A stretch of DNA of 64,000 nt, taken from assembly GCA_027603945.1 (NCBI GenBank), contig JADIIU010000008.1:159152-223151 (forward strand), written 5' to 3'. This document shows, one piece after another, positions 12,742-23,828 of this stretch (positions are counted from its first letter, which is position 1; each line of letters opens with the position of its first letter). A program made the position numbers and the translations under genes. Origin of the DNA: Terramyces sp. JEL0728. Lineage: Eukaryota; Chytridiomycota; Chytridiomycetes; Rhizophydiales; Terramycetaceae. The notes under the pieces were generated by a model. That model searched no databases. It worked only from the letters and a program-made list of their open reading frames with translations, and was not told the DNA's origin.

Positions 12742-13640
12742 CTACGTTAATGTTGAATACTGTTTAGAGACATTGAAATCAGATAGCAACTGCTTAGAAG
12801 CGTTAAAACTGGCATGGACAAACACGAACGCAGCATAGATTGGAGACGCATTGACAGTGCCTACATGAAAAACAGAATACCAACAGTAGCAACCAAAGTG
12901 ACATTTGTAGGAATTTTGTTGTTTTTCAACACGATAATCAAGGCAATACAGGAATACAATTTCAACCCAGCAAGGATAATGTAGTCGCACAAGGCATACT
13001 TCATAATCAACTGTGAAGCCAATTCTTTACGCGACACACCTAATTTTGATGCGATATTGAAAATAAACATGTACGACGCAGCAATGAAATTGATGGTCTG
13101 CAAAAAATTGTTTACCATTACCAGCAATGCTTGCATCTATTTCAATAATCACCTACTGTCGCGTATGGAGTAACGTACACTGAAACATATTGGCCAGATA
13201 GCACAACCCCAGCATTCAAGACATTGACAATCAATGCTGCTACCTGTACCAACAATCCAACGACATTACAAGTGAAAAACACCCTAAAAATAAGGCTTTT
13301 CTTCTAAATTAGCTCAAGTTACATCCTGGACTACGGGGAGCCGTTTTAGAATTACCAGGTACAGGATAATATTTGTAAATCCTGTAGCTATTGACGCAAG
13401 GAACAGCGGAAAGTTCTGTAGGGACCAATTATACGGAGACACTGTATAATCGAGCAACGCAATGTAGCACAGCAGAGTAACTACATTCAGACTTCCACAA
13501 ATAATTGCTGCGTAAAAGAATGTAGACCCTTTCCCATAATTCTGTAGTGCAATGTGGAATATTTGAAAGTTCTTTTGTAATGCAGCACCGAATATTATGC
13601 CGGTTGGGATTATGTAAGATGAGATTAGTCTGTCCGCCAT
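12742..13640 (-). CDS. seven-transmembrane protein, paralogue B, 279 aa
   Basis: Three introns (13304-13322, 19 nt; 13137-13156, 20 nt; 12861-12880, 20 nt) join four frames. The protein has seven hydrophobic spans and is similar along its length to paralogue A, including YSSYIIPTGIIFGA-like TM1 and the VTPYAT and SPIYAAFVF landmarks. The second and third introns coincide in position and phase with the two introns of paralogue A; the first is an extra one. The C-terminal tail is shorter (about 20 residues). The pair probably arose by an inverted duplication. Function unknown, GPCR-like by topology only. Confidence 0.75.
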
Positions 13641-13827
13641 TTAGTGGATTAGCAATATTGGCAACAGTTTTCGCGTTATCACCTTGACGTCATTCGCCAT
13701 ACCGCTCATCGGAAATTACTAGTGGTTCCTGTTATATCGTGTGAATTACCTTGTCCATAATATCTAATCAATAGCAAGATACTTGAATTAAAAAATACGC
13801 CTTTAAAATAGAAATTACTCAACGAAC

Positions 13828-14847
13828 CTATACATCTTTAATTAAACCAACAAAAGAAGGCCGCTGTTGGTCAAACATGAACCCTCTGGTTCCAACAGAA
13901 TACCCGATTACGCCATTTCCATACTGAGCACTTCCAACAACCCCGCCAACATAAACCTCGTTGATTAAATTCCCGCTAAAATCTATTTCTCGTATCCATC
14001 CATCTGTATCACCATACAAAATATCATCCTTTATATCAAAATATAGTCGCTGGTTTTTAGCCTTCCTTTCTATCAATTTAGTGCTCAGATTCCGCGCGTC
14101 GTAAATGGATACCCCGCCATTGCGCATCGAATACACAATGTAATTATCTTTTTGCTTGATTTGAGTTATTCCATTCGGCTCTTTAATGTAGTTGGTATAC
14201 CCGTCCTGGTAAAGAGTAATCAACCCGTTAAAAGTGCCGATACAGTTCAAATGGGTAAAATCCATGCAAGATACAAGTCCCTGTATTTTCAAAGATTCTT
14301 TTTCTTGACCGGATATATCGTATACTTGAACCAGGTTCTTGAACCCAAAGTATAGATCTGTATGATTGAATTTAGCAGTTAGCGGAGTTATTTGCTCACC
14401 CAGCAAGTGTGTTTTGTATGCTTGGCGCTGGTAATAATGCACTGAGTCGTAGAGCACTGGCGGATGGTCTTTTATTGATATCACAAAGCATTTGTGCTGG
14501 TCTGATAGGCTGTAGTACGGGTAAAAGTCGAATGAATAGATTTGGTCTGGGAATTTACAGGCTTTCCTTTCGTCCATTCCAATCCTCTTGATTAGTTTTG
14601 TATTTTTTGGGTTCACACTATGCAGCGATTCACTCTCCACTGCATCCAACCGCATTGATCGATCCATTGGGTTCAAGTTACTGTCGAATGAGTTTTTGTT
14701 CTGTGTGTGGTTTGAATCCAACTCCAGTCGATCCATTGCAGGGACGCTTTCCAAATCCTGCAAGTGCAATAATTCGTTGAATTCAGTCAGCCCAACCACT
14801 TCATTCCCACCAGGTGCAAACCAAATCTGAGAATAAAAATTGTTCAT
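13828..14847 (-). CDS. beta-propeller-like protein of unknown function, 339 aa
   Basis: A single-exon protein made of short beta-strand repeats with WD40-like spacing, for example YFGFKNLVQVYDISG, CIGTFNGLITLYQDG, YSMRNGGVSIYDARN and LYGDTDGWIREIDFSG. These suggest a WD40 or related propeller that acts as a scaffold. No specific family is recognised. The first ATG (14845-14847) overlaps the start codon of the divergent PI synthase gene by two bases. The conserved-looking region begins only about 100 residues in, so a start further in is possible. Confidence 0.6.
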   Translation of the reverse strand: MNNFYSQIWFAPGGNEVVGLTEFNELLHLQDLESVPAMDRLELDSNHTQNKNSFDSNLNPMDRSMRLDAVESESLHSVNPKNTKLIKRIGMDERKACKFPDQIYSFDFYPYYSLSDQHKCFVISIKDHPPVLYDSVHYYQRQAYKTHLLGEQITPLTAKFNHTDLYFGFKNLVQVYDISGQEKESLKIQGLVSCMDFTHLNCIGTFNGLITLYQDGYTNYIKEPNGITQIKQKDNYIVYSMRNGGVSIYDARNLSTKLIERKAKNQRLYFDIKDDILYGDTDGWIREIDFSGNLINEVYVGGVVGSAQYGNGVIGYSVGTRGFMFDQQRPSFVGLIKDV

Positions 14848-15649
14848 GCAACAAATCACAATCCTCAAATCTTTTATAGAACAAAAAACGAATACAAAAC
14901 TCAACCCGGTATTTTTCTACATTCCCAACTTGATTGGTTATTCCAGGATTATATTTGGGTTGATTTCATTGCTACTCATGAATAGGTATCCGTATTCAGC
15001 CATTTTGTTTTATGGGATTTCTTGTCTTTTGGATGCACTCGATGGATACGCTGCGAGGTTTGTTTTGTTAATGTAGGCATTATAATCAGTCATCGCAGTT
15101 CGGAGCTGTGTTGGATATGGTAACCGACAGGTATACTCTATTAATCCATAGGTAATTAGATTTAACCCTAGGTGTCTAATATATTAATCCACAGGTACGT
15201 GGGGTTTTAATGATAGGTAACCAGCATTAACATAGGTCTACTACCGCATGCTTGTTGATACACTTGGCCAGACTTTACCCCTCATTCACATTTCTTTTCC
15301 AACTACTGGTCTCGCTAGACTTGTCATCTCATTACATGCACATGTTTTCCTCTCTAAAGTCAGGAAAAGAATCTCATAAACAAGTGGACGAAAACACCAA
15401 CAAATTCATGCAACTCTACTATACAGACAGGACCGTCTTGTTCCTGGTGTAATTATTACTAACCGCAGATGTGCTGGGAATGAATTGTGTTTTGTGTTTT
15501 TATATGCCCTGTTCTGGTTCACAAACTGGTTTACTATTGGTGGATTGATTTTGACTTTACCTGTATGTGGGTTCAAACAATTCATGAATGTGATCCAGTT
15601 GCAAGAAGCCAGCACATTTTTGGCCGAGTTGGATACTAAAAATAAATGA
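14846..15649 (+). CDS. PIS1: phosphatidylinositol synthase, 219 aa
   Basis: The enzyme makes phosphatidylinositol from CDP-diacylglycerol and myo-inositol in the ER membrane. Joining four exons (14846-15057, 15077-15130, 15236-15448, 15469-15649) gives a protein of the length of yeast Pis1. The CDP-alcohol phosphotransferase motif is complete: DALDGYAAR, then FGAVLDMVTDR followed by STTACLL. YIPNLIGYSRI precedes it and CAGNELCFVFLY follows. Two gaps are ordinary mini-introns (15058-15076, 19 nt; 15449-15468, 20 nt). The third is 105 nt made of five stacked intron-like units, inside the codon for the Arg of VTDR. The start ATG overlaps that of the divergent propeller gene. AATAAA lies at the stop codon. 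The family call is certain. Confidence 0.95.
15131..15235 (+). other. five end-to-end mini-intron units at one intron site
   Basis: The 105 nt between two perfectly joined PI synthase exons split without remainder into five units: 15131-15151 (21 nt), 15152-15171 (20), 15172-15194 (23), 15195-15216 (22) and 15217-15235 (19). Each begins GTA or GTG, ends TAG or CAG, and carries its own TTAAT or TTAAC motif five to nine bases before the end. Every junction reads AG|GT. The second unit is GTAATTAGATTTAACCCTAG and the fifth GTAACCAGCATTAACATAG. The units are not copies of one another. They could be removed one by one, or as one composite intron. Confidence 0.85.
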
Positions 15650-15706
15650 TATTGTATCCGCTATTGAATTATTCCTTTAAAAATCTCAATCTAAAAACAA
15701 CCGGAA

Positions 15707-17419
15707 ATGAACAAAAAACTGATTGAATTCAACAATCAGTTCTTTAACAAAGCACAAGAATTTAAAGAATACAAACTACTAATCAAACAATTGCAATTGC
15801 TGTCCAAAAAGAAACAATTACTTTTGCACTATTACCAAGAAAGTCAAGAATCTGTTCAATCTGCCGACAGCTGTATAGATGATGCTACTAGCGATATCGC
15901 ATCTTTGATTACAAACCCAACTGATGCTCTAGACAATTCAAAGCTTGTTTCCATAGATCATGTACAAAATCAAGCAGATCAAATAGAGGATCAAGAATTG
16001 GTTATCAATCACACAGAAGATTTGTCACATCGAGTAGAGCTTTCTTCAGATCATGTGCAGAAAGCAGCCAAAGACAACGATATAGAACACCACTCTGTAG
16101 AAACAAAATGTTCAAGTAAACTGGCAAAAGAAAAACTGATTGATTTGGATAAATTAGAAACTGAAATAACAAGAAAGCTAAACAAATTCAATTTAAAAGA
16201 ACTGGAATTCATTTCGAAAAATCTCTCCATGATTAAATCACCAATTATTACAATAATCTCTGAATCAAACATTAATTCATCAATCTTTACATTTGCTTAT
16301 TTCGTTCAAAACATTTCGAGAATTTCAATTAAAACAGGGTCTGTTTCTGTAAGAGATTTTGAGCTGTTGATTGATTTTATAGAAAAGAGGAAATTAGATT
16401 ATTTACAGTTAATTAACCAAGTCGATTTATTCAACTACTCTTCAATTTCACTTAAAGACATTCTTGAACGATTGGATTTTTTTAAATGCCAAATCAACGA
16501 ATTGAGTCTTGTTTGTTTAATGCAAGACAGTTACGAACTACAGTTACCCAAATACAAGAGTATAGAATTAGTGAACATGGGACTGCGTGATAAAGATCTA
16601 CTCAATATTGATTTCAGCGATTGTCATACGATTGTGCTAAAGAACAATTATTTCACAGAAAAAGGATTACAAAAGACAATAACCAGCAAGTTAAAAGATG
16701 TAAATATTTCAAACCAGTATTGCACAATTCAATTCCTTGTATTTGATCATTTGGAAAAGCTAGAGTTTGATTTTATTTCATTCACAGAGCAAGAAGCAGA
16801 GTATCTGTCTAAAGGGCTAAGAAAATCACGAATCGAAACACTGGTGCTCAAGGATTGTGGAGTTAGTATAAATGGATTGAAAACTATACTAGTTAGGACA
16901 ATGCACTTGCAGAATTTGGAGATTAGCAATTTGATTTATACCAGAAATTATGTCGAAAAGAAGGGCAACAAGTACCAGGCTACATTTGATGAAATCAAGG
17001 AGTCTTTTCAAATTGAGCGATATGCAGTTATTGTGCTAACAGATTACATAAAAACAACCAAACTGCTGTCATTGAAATTTCACATCAAGGGCGAATACTA
17101 TACATTTATGACGTTGATGTATGATACAATGAAGCAATCGCAGAGTATTGTAGATTTGAACGAGCAATGGTCTTTCTGCAAAGGGTTTGTCAAACAGAAC
17201 CAAGTGCTACAACAGAAGCGGTTGGTTGAATTGTGCCACAGCGTGCGGAGTTTAAGGTTGCTGCCGATTGAGGCTGATTTGAGAGGAATTGTTATTAAAG
17301 AGCTATTGGTTGGATTGGCACCACTAAAGTACAGCAAGTTTGCTGGTGAGCTGATGCACAAGTTTGGGCTGCGGTTTCGGAATTATCATGAATTTATTCA
17401 ACAAATAATAAATATTTGA
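15707..17419 (+). CDS. leucine-rich-repeat-like protein, 570 aa
   Basis: A single-exon protein. The first 170 residues are charged and probably coiled coil (FKEYKLLIKQLQLLSKKKQLL). From about residue 280 onwards there are irregular leucine-rich stretches such as YKSIELVNMGLRDKDLLNIDF and SRIETLVLKDCGVSINGLKTIL, which resemble RNI-type LRR units with a hydrophobic C-terminal cap. No family is recognised. The product may be a protein-interaction scaffold. It is convergent with the NRPS gene, 30 bp away, and AATAAA immediately precedes the stop. Confidence 0.6.
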   Translation: MNKKLIEFNNQFFNKAQEFKEYKLLIKQLQLLSKKKQLLLHYYQESQESVQSADSCIDDATSDIASLITNPTDALDNSKLVSIDHVQNQADQIEDQELVINHTEDLSHRVELSSDHVQKAAKDNDIEHHSVETKCSSKLAKEKLIDLDKLETEITRKLNKFNLKELEFISKNLSMIKSPIITIISESNINSSIFTFAYFVQNISRISIKTGSVSVRDFELLIDFIEKRKLDYLQLINQVDLFNYSSISLKDILERLDFFKCQINELSLVCLMQDSYELQLPKYKSIELVNMGLRDKDLLNIDFSDCHTIVLKNNYFTEKGLQKTITSKLKDVNISNQYCTIQFLVFDHLEKLEFDFISFTEQEAEYLSKGLRKSRIETLVLKDCGVSINGLKTILVRTMHLQNLEISNLIYTRNYVEKKGNKYQATFDEIKESFQIERYAVIVLTDYIKTTKLLSLKFHIKGEYYTFMTLMYDTMKQSQSIVDLNEQWSFCKGFVKQNQVLQQKRLVELCHSVRSLRLLPIEADLRGIVIKELLVGLAPLKYSKFAGELMHKFGLRFRNYHEFIQQIINI

Positions 17420-17449
17420 ATAGTTTATAAACTAGAGAATGTCTGTAGT

Positions 17450-20400
17450 TTATTGCAAACCAAGTTTGGTAACTCGGTAAATTGTACCCCAAGCAGAAGG
17501 TGTAACGATGCCTTTCAATACAGTCGGTGTAATGAACCCTAGTTTAGGCGATGTGCAGCAGCTACTTTCTTGCACATCCTGCCACACTACAACTTGGCTG
17601 ATTTTCAGAGTTTGCTTGTTCAGTGTTGCTTCAACAACCAAAGCCAATAACTGATCAAACAGTCCAACTAGTCTGCTCGCAAAAGAAGGCTTGATGTTCA
17701 TGTAAATGAAATTGAGTGTTACAGTCGTATCTGACGGCTCAATCAACAAATTCATGTCAAATTCACTGTAAAATGATTTTAGGTCGAGGTGTACAGTCCC
17801 GTTCCCAAAATTGTATCCTTTGTTGGAGCTGGTTGGCATGTTTTGGTAGTAGAATACAGAATTCCATAATTTGCTGTGCCATGGAATAGATCCTGACCAT
17901 TTGATGTAACTTGATAAGCTTGGGTGATGGACACTGGTAGCAAAACTATCCGCTTGCACAATTTTAATAAATTCGTGAATTTCCAACGTTTCATCAACCT
18001 TTAATCGAGTTGGGGAGACGTGGATGGCACAGCCAACAATACTAAATTAATACAATAGTACTCTTCTACGTTCTCTATATCTAAATCTCTTCCTGAAAAC
18101 ATGTTGCCAAACAAAACCTCATTCTTGCCACTAAAAGAAGCAAGAACTAGTCCCCAAACCGATTTGAATATCATTGCTGGTGTCACTCCCATCATTGAAG
18201 CCGCTTTGTTTACATCAGCTAACAGAGTCTGAAATTCTTTGGAGATTTTCTTTACAGATTTGGAATTGTCGTAGCAAGATGGGTTGAAATCGGGCATGCG
18301 TGCGTCTTTCAGGTATTTCTTGAAATAATCTTGGGATAGATTCTGGTTTGCTTGAATATACTGAGGCAATCCTTTGATGGATGTTGACTGGCGCAGTTTG
18401 TTCCCATCCATATGTGCAAAAATGTCGTTTACAATTCTGCTTGATGACCAACCATCGTATAATACATGGTGCATAGAAAGCACAAGATCGGTGAATTTGC
18501 CATTGGTTTCTACCAGGGCCAGTTTGAAATAACAGTATTCAGCAATATTAAATCCAGTCGCTGCTTTATCTTTTAAATATTTATCCAAGTTGCCGACAAT
18601 TTGGATTTTATGAGCGAATGGTTTTTGCAAAGCCTGGTACACACCTTTATCCGTCAAAAAGAACCTCGTCCTTAGTGCTGGATGAACGGTAATTGCCTGA
18701 AAGACTGCAGATTCTAGCTTTACCGCAGCAATGGGAGAATTGATTTTCCAAGTAATTTGGAAACAGTAGGCATTTGGTTCAACAAGTGTTTTCAAGAATA
18801 TCGATGCTTGCATTGGAGTTGCAGGATAGATATCAATGATCGTCGGGTCGCTTTTTTTGACATTGGACATGATTTGGTTTCTAACGCTGTTGCTAGATTA
18901 ATCTCAGAGTACCTGATACTACATTCCTCGTTAATGATGATTGGTTTTCCTTTTGGTAGCTCCTTTGTGTACAATGATGCAATTCTGGACAATGTTTGCT
19001 TTTGGAATACCAGCGCAGAAGTTAAAGGAAACCCAATTTCCTTTGCTTGTTTTATCATCCGAGTCAACAGAATTGAATCACCACCCAATTCAAAAAAGGA
19101 TGAATTCTTGCCAACTATGTTTAAATCAATTTTCAGCAAGTCTGCCCAGATCTGAGCCAACTGCATCTCCATTTCAGTTTCTGGTTTTTCAAATTCAACT
19201 TTGATTTCCATCTTCATTATGGCTTTCTTGTCAACCTTTCCATTTGAAGTCAGTGGCAGAGAATCCATTGGAATAATAACCGAGGGCACCATATAAAACG
19301 GCATACAGTCCAATGCCAAGTCAAGGATAGCGCCAACATTTGCAGTTATTGGAGTTACAAAGGCAACCAATTTCTCATCAATGACCAATACTTCTGCAGA
19401 TTCGACAAGCTTCAGGTTGTTTTTTACCTCATTCAATTCTATTCTGTATCCATTCAACTTGATCATATCGTCATTTCGTCCTAGGAATTCAATTTCTCCA
19501 TTTTCTGTCCACCTGCACACATCGCCAGTGCGATACAGCTTGCTTCCGTCATTCACGAATACGTTGTCAATAAATCTTTCATCAGTCAGATCTTGTCTAT
19601 ACAGGTATCCTAAAGCAACACCAGTTCCACCAACCAGTAACTCACCAGACACACCAATTGGTACTAGATTCAGTGATTTATCCACAATGTATTGGTTTGT
19701 ATTTGCTAGAGGCTTTCCAATAGTGATTGTTTCGATATCGGGGTTGACTTTTAATGACGTGCATGTAATTGTAATTTCGGATGGCCCGTATGTGTTGTAC
19801 ATGCTTACTATTGGTGACCATTTATCAACCAACTCGCGGTCAAGCGCTTCGCCACCTACAATCAGCTGTTTTAGGTTTGGATAATCGTTAGGATCCAGCG
19901 ATTTTAATAGTGATGGAGTCATATGCACTGCATCCACTTTATGCAGCAAATCAAAGCTGTCTGCTTCTTTTAAAACCAGAGTTGAATAATTGGACAGCAC
20001 CATAAAGATATCAGATTCGCACGTATCAAAATTGATTGAAACTACATTTGCCCACTTCATGTGGTTGATTTTGTAAGCGTGTGGAATCTGTACTGTGGCA
20101 TAATTGGCAAGCGACAAGTGCGAGATTACAACCCCTTTTGGTTTTCCAGTTGATCCTGAAGTGAAAACAACATAAGCTGGATCTGATCCTGAAACAGCCC
20201 TTTCTTGTACTTGGGCATTTTCATACAGAGAACAATCAAGCGAGAACACTGCGATCCCCAGCTCCTTCAAGCTGTCAACGATTAAGGGATCTGAATCTGG
20301 ATGTACTAGTGCCTTTTTTGCGTGTGCCTCTGTAACAATGGTGGTAATTCTTCCCACAGGCATTGAATTGTCTATAGGGATATAAGCACCTCCAGCTTTC

Positions 20401-23400
20401 AAAACGGCGAATATTCCTACTATGAATTCGAATGATCTGCTGGTGATTATAGGAATAAATTCTCCTATTTGTACATTTTCCTGAATCAAAAACTGCCCAA
20501 GATTTTTTGCATTTTGATTCAATTCCCCATAGGTGATCTGTTTGTTGTATTGTTCCAAAGCAACCAATTCCGGGTTGGAGCTGGCAATATCTTCAAATGC
20601 ATGATGAGCCAGCTGATACTTTATCTCCAAATCTTTGCCGTAACCAAACTTCAAGACCTGAGATTTCAAATCGGCAGGCAGTATTCGAATATCACCAACA
20701 GAAACATTCCTGTTTCCAACACAACTTTCGATGATGTTGCTGGCCACACTCTCAAAAATGTGCAGCAATTTCCAACAATGATCTGCAGATACATTCCAGG
20801 GAAGAAAAGTAATATTCAGCAGATAATCCCGATCCTGCGGAAACACTGTAAGTCCCAGTGGAAATGAAGCTTGGTTTGGATAAAACATTTGTTCCAGGTT
20901 GATGGGACAGAGGTTAATGTCTTTAAATCCATGTCGTCGTGTATTTTGGAACACAAACAATGTTTCCACAAGCGATTTAATCGACACCCAGTTTTGAATC
21001 TGGCCAAGCCCAACTGCAGAGAATTCACTCTTTTCCAAGTATTCTACAGTCATTTTCTGCAGCAAATCAATAATATTCATTCCGTTTGTAGTTACTCTGC
21101 ATGGTACACTGCTGATTGTCGGGCCAGTGATTTCTTCAATACCGTCAAGTGCAATTTCTCTTCCAGAAACGACTTCAGCAAATACTACATCTTGGGTTGA
21201 CGCGAAAATTTGCAGAGTGATTCCCCATGCAGCTTTCAATATTATTGCAGGAGTAGACTTTGATTTGACTGCGGCTAATTGCAGAGACTGGACTGTAAAT
21301 GAGCTTGAATGATCAAACGATTGATGTTTGTTTTCATCTGTAGAGATTTTCTTGTTGAACATTGTTGATGGAATAGAACCTTCTAAATACTTTGCCCAGT
21401 ACGCTTCAATTTTGCTCGGGTCTTGCGAGTAGTAGTATTGGATGTAAGGCTTGAAGTTTGCAGCGGCTGGTTCGAAACAACCATTGAACGCCAGCTCAAA
21501 GTCTTTAAAGAAAATTCCCAAGCTCCATCCATCATACACTAAATGATGAAAAGTGTAGATGAAAAATGCTTCATCTCCAGTCTTGAGGATTGTTGCTCTT
21601 GACCAATGTGGTTCAGGTTCGGAAAAGCCTGCGCGTTTATCCTGTTCCAAGAAATCTGCAAGGGTTCCTTCTTCAAATGACAGACTTGGCTTAAATTGGT
21701 GATCTACAAACTGAAATACAGAGCTTTCAACTATGCAGAAGCCGGTCTTTAAAACATTGTGTTTCTCCACTACTTTCAGCCAGGCGTCATAGTAATCAGC
21801 TGGAGCATTTTGAGCAACCTTCCAAACAATGTGTTCCAGGTATGCTGATCGGGATTCTAGAGTTGCCGCGTACATTTCTTGTTGCATGTTGGTGCATGGA
21901 TAGCATTCAATATCTTTTAAATCAAACTTTTTGCAAACTTTGCCGTGAATGTGGGGTCTGGATTAAGAAATATTACTCTAGTACTAGAGGTTTCAGTTCC
22001 GTAGTGGGTGCTGGTTGACCTTTTGCGGCCATGTTCTTGATGGTTTTTAGAGCGAATATGTCTTTGACAGTCAAGGGAATCCCACGCTTTGTGCACATAT
22101 TTGCCAATAAAACCGCAGTAACAGAATCACCGCCCAATAAAAAGAAATCACTATGTGCCAGCAAGTATTTCTTTTCCAATTCCAAAATATCGATAATCAA
22201 GGAAGAAATGGCATTTTCGGATTCAGACAATAAACTTTTCGCATATCCTGAAATGTCAAACTCTTTTAGATCATCAATATCAATAGGGATACTTTCTACC
22301 GATACAACCACACTAGGAATGTTGGCAGGCAAGTTTTCTGTGATTGCAGATTTTACCTTGTCCATATCCAATTCAGAATCTTGCTTAATGAACACTACCA
22401 GATCATTTTCAATTTCCAACATTCCAAGTTCGTTTACCCCTACTAATTCTCTGATTCTAGTCTTGTCAATAGCATATCCCTGCATATTCACGACCTCATT
22501 TCTATTTTCATTTTCTGGAAGGAAAATCTTGTCCAGTAAATCTGAATAGGATTCCATAAACACATGTTTGGGTGCAGATGGTTTTACATTGGAGCAAGTG
22601 ATTTTGCCAATACCAAAAGATTTACCAGGACCAAAGTCTATCACGTGTGTTGGGGTTACTTTTGAGCAAGCAGTAACCCAATCAAGCTGCTTGCAAAAAA
22701 TCAAGTCTAAAACAAGGCCAGTCAGGCTCCCCGAATAGTCTCTAATATCGCTACCTTGATTAGATAAAATTACCATCGAAGGTATTCACGACGGGAAGCT
22801 TCAAATCCCTGACAGACCACATTTCCTGACACTCCAAATCTTGGGATACCAATTTTGAGCACTTTTCAAGGTACTGCGTATGGAATGGAGCTTTAATGGG
22901 CAAGAATTTGTACTGCACTTTTTCATTTGTTTGTTGAGCCTTGATTAGTAAAAGATACCTTTGAGAGTGCTACTGTGAGTTTGTTCAAGCTAGATTCAAG
23001 CCCACACAACACGAGTGTCTTTGGCCCATTGATTAAACCAATATAAACGGAATCGTTATGCATGTTGAATTCATCAACAATTGAATTTAATTCTTTTCGC
23101 GAGAGGCCATTAACAGACAGCATTGATGAACTCGGTGTTGCGACACACACTTTACTTGCGTGTTTTCCAATCAGGGAGAGCAAGCGGATCGACTTTGCAA
23201 AGTTTAATTTGAAATCATTGAGGGTAGAACTAGCTGAAATGGCGAGAGCTGAAACAAGTCCTTGACTATGTCCCAACACAACAGAGAATGACTGGTTGAA
23301 TTCCTGTGGAGTAATTCCTTGTTCCACGCAACAGAGATAGTAATGGCATAATTGAGTCAATCCAATTAGAGGGCAGCTAACTGCTACAGATGCCAAGTAA

Positions 23401-23588
23401 GTAGCTTCTGGCGGATCTTTTGTAATCCAGTCAATTAAAGGCCAGCCCAATTCCTTTGAAGCAATTTCAAAGAGATCTTGCAACCAAGCGTGATTCAAGT
23501 GATAAATCTGGGCGAGTTCCTTGAAGTAAAAGTTGTTTTGGCCTTGTCCCCCAAAGACTGCTACCAAGTTTTTCGAGATTGCAACCAT
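17450..23588 (-). CDS. acyltransferase-NRPS hybrid, AT-T-C-A-T-C, 2,013 aa
   Basis: A multidomain synthetase built from six exons. The introns are 22940-22958, 22755-22773, 21958-21976 (19 nt each), and 18893-18912, 18042-18061 (20 nt each). Residues 1-310 form an acyltransferase of the fungal FAS-beta/SAT type: FGGQGQ, SCPLIGLTQL, nucleophile GHSQG (106-110), APFHTQYLE, NTFDGSDIR and HVIDFGPG. A degenerate adenylation C-subdomain follows, then a carrier domain (LLGGDS, about 474). Next come condensation domain C1 (HHLVYDG, 662-668), a full adenylation domain (FTSGSTGKPKG near 1125; NTYGPSE, LYRTGD, GRNDDMIKLNGYRIE, SNGKVDKKA), a second carrier (LGGDS) and C2 (HHVLYDG near 1681). There is no thioesterase or reductase. 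I infer that the AT loads a fatty acyl starter, C1 joins it to one amino acid, and C2 passes it to an acceptor or cyclises it. The substrate is not predictable by eye. Confidence 0.9.
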
Positions 23589-23828
23589 AGAGTAAAAGAG
23601 AAACGTTGAATGGATATAAATAGCCTGTTCATTTTGGTCTTGCACGAAGCAGTCCCGATCTGCCCATCAACCATTTTTAGCATTCACTCCTCTCCTCCTG
23701 CACACTTGCAAAACGGTAGCTAACAGCACGAAAATTTGAATAGCGACTAGAGCACATTATCAATTATTCAATTAATTCTACCAGATTGCCTCGACTAGAA
23801 TTTTCTTTGAACTATTCGGTGTAACCTT

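Noticed and set aside
15131..15235. Tandem sequence repeat (minisatellite) explanation for the stacked units
   Set aside because: The units share only splice and branch signals and differ in sequence and length, so they are not copies of a repeat.
18757..22549. Several plus-strand frames of 80-170 codons across the NRPS region
   Set aside because: They are antisense to a continuous, motif-rich synthetase and show no domains of their own.
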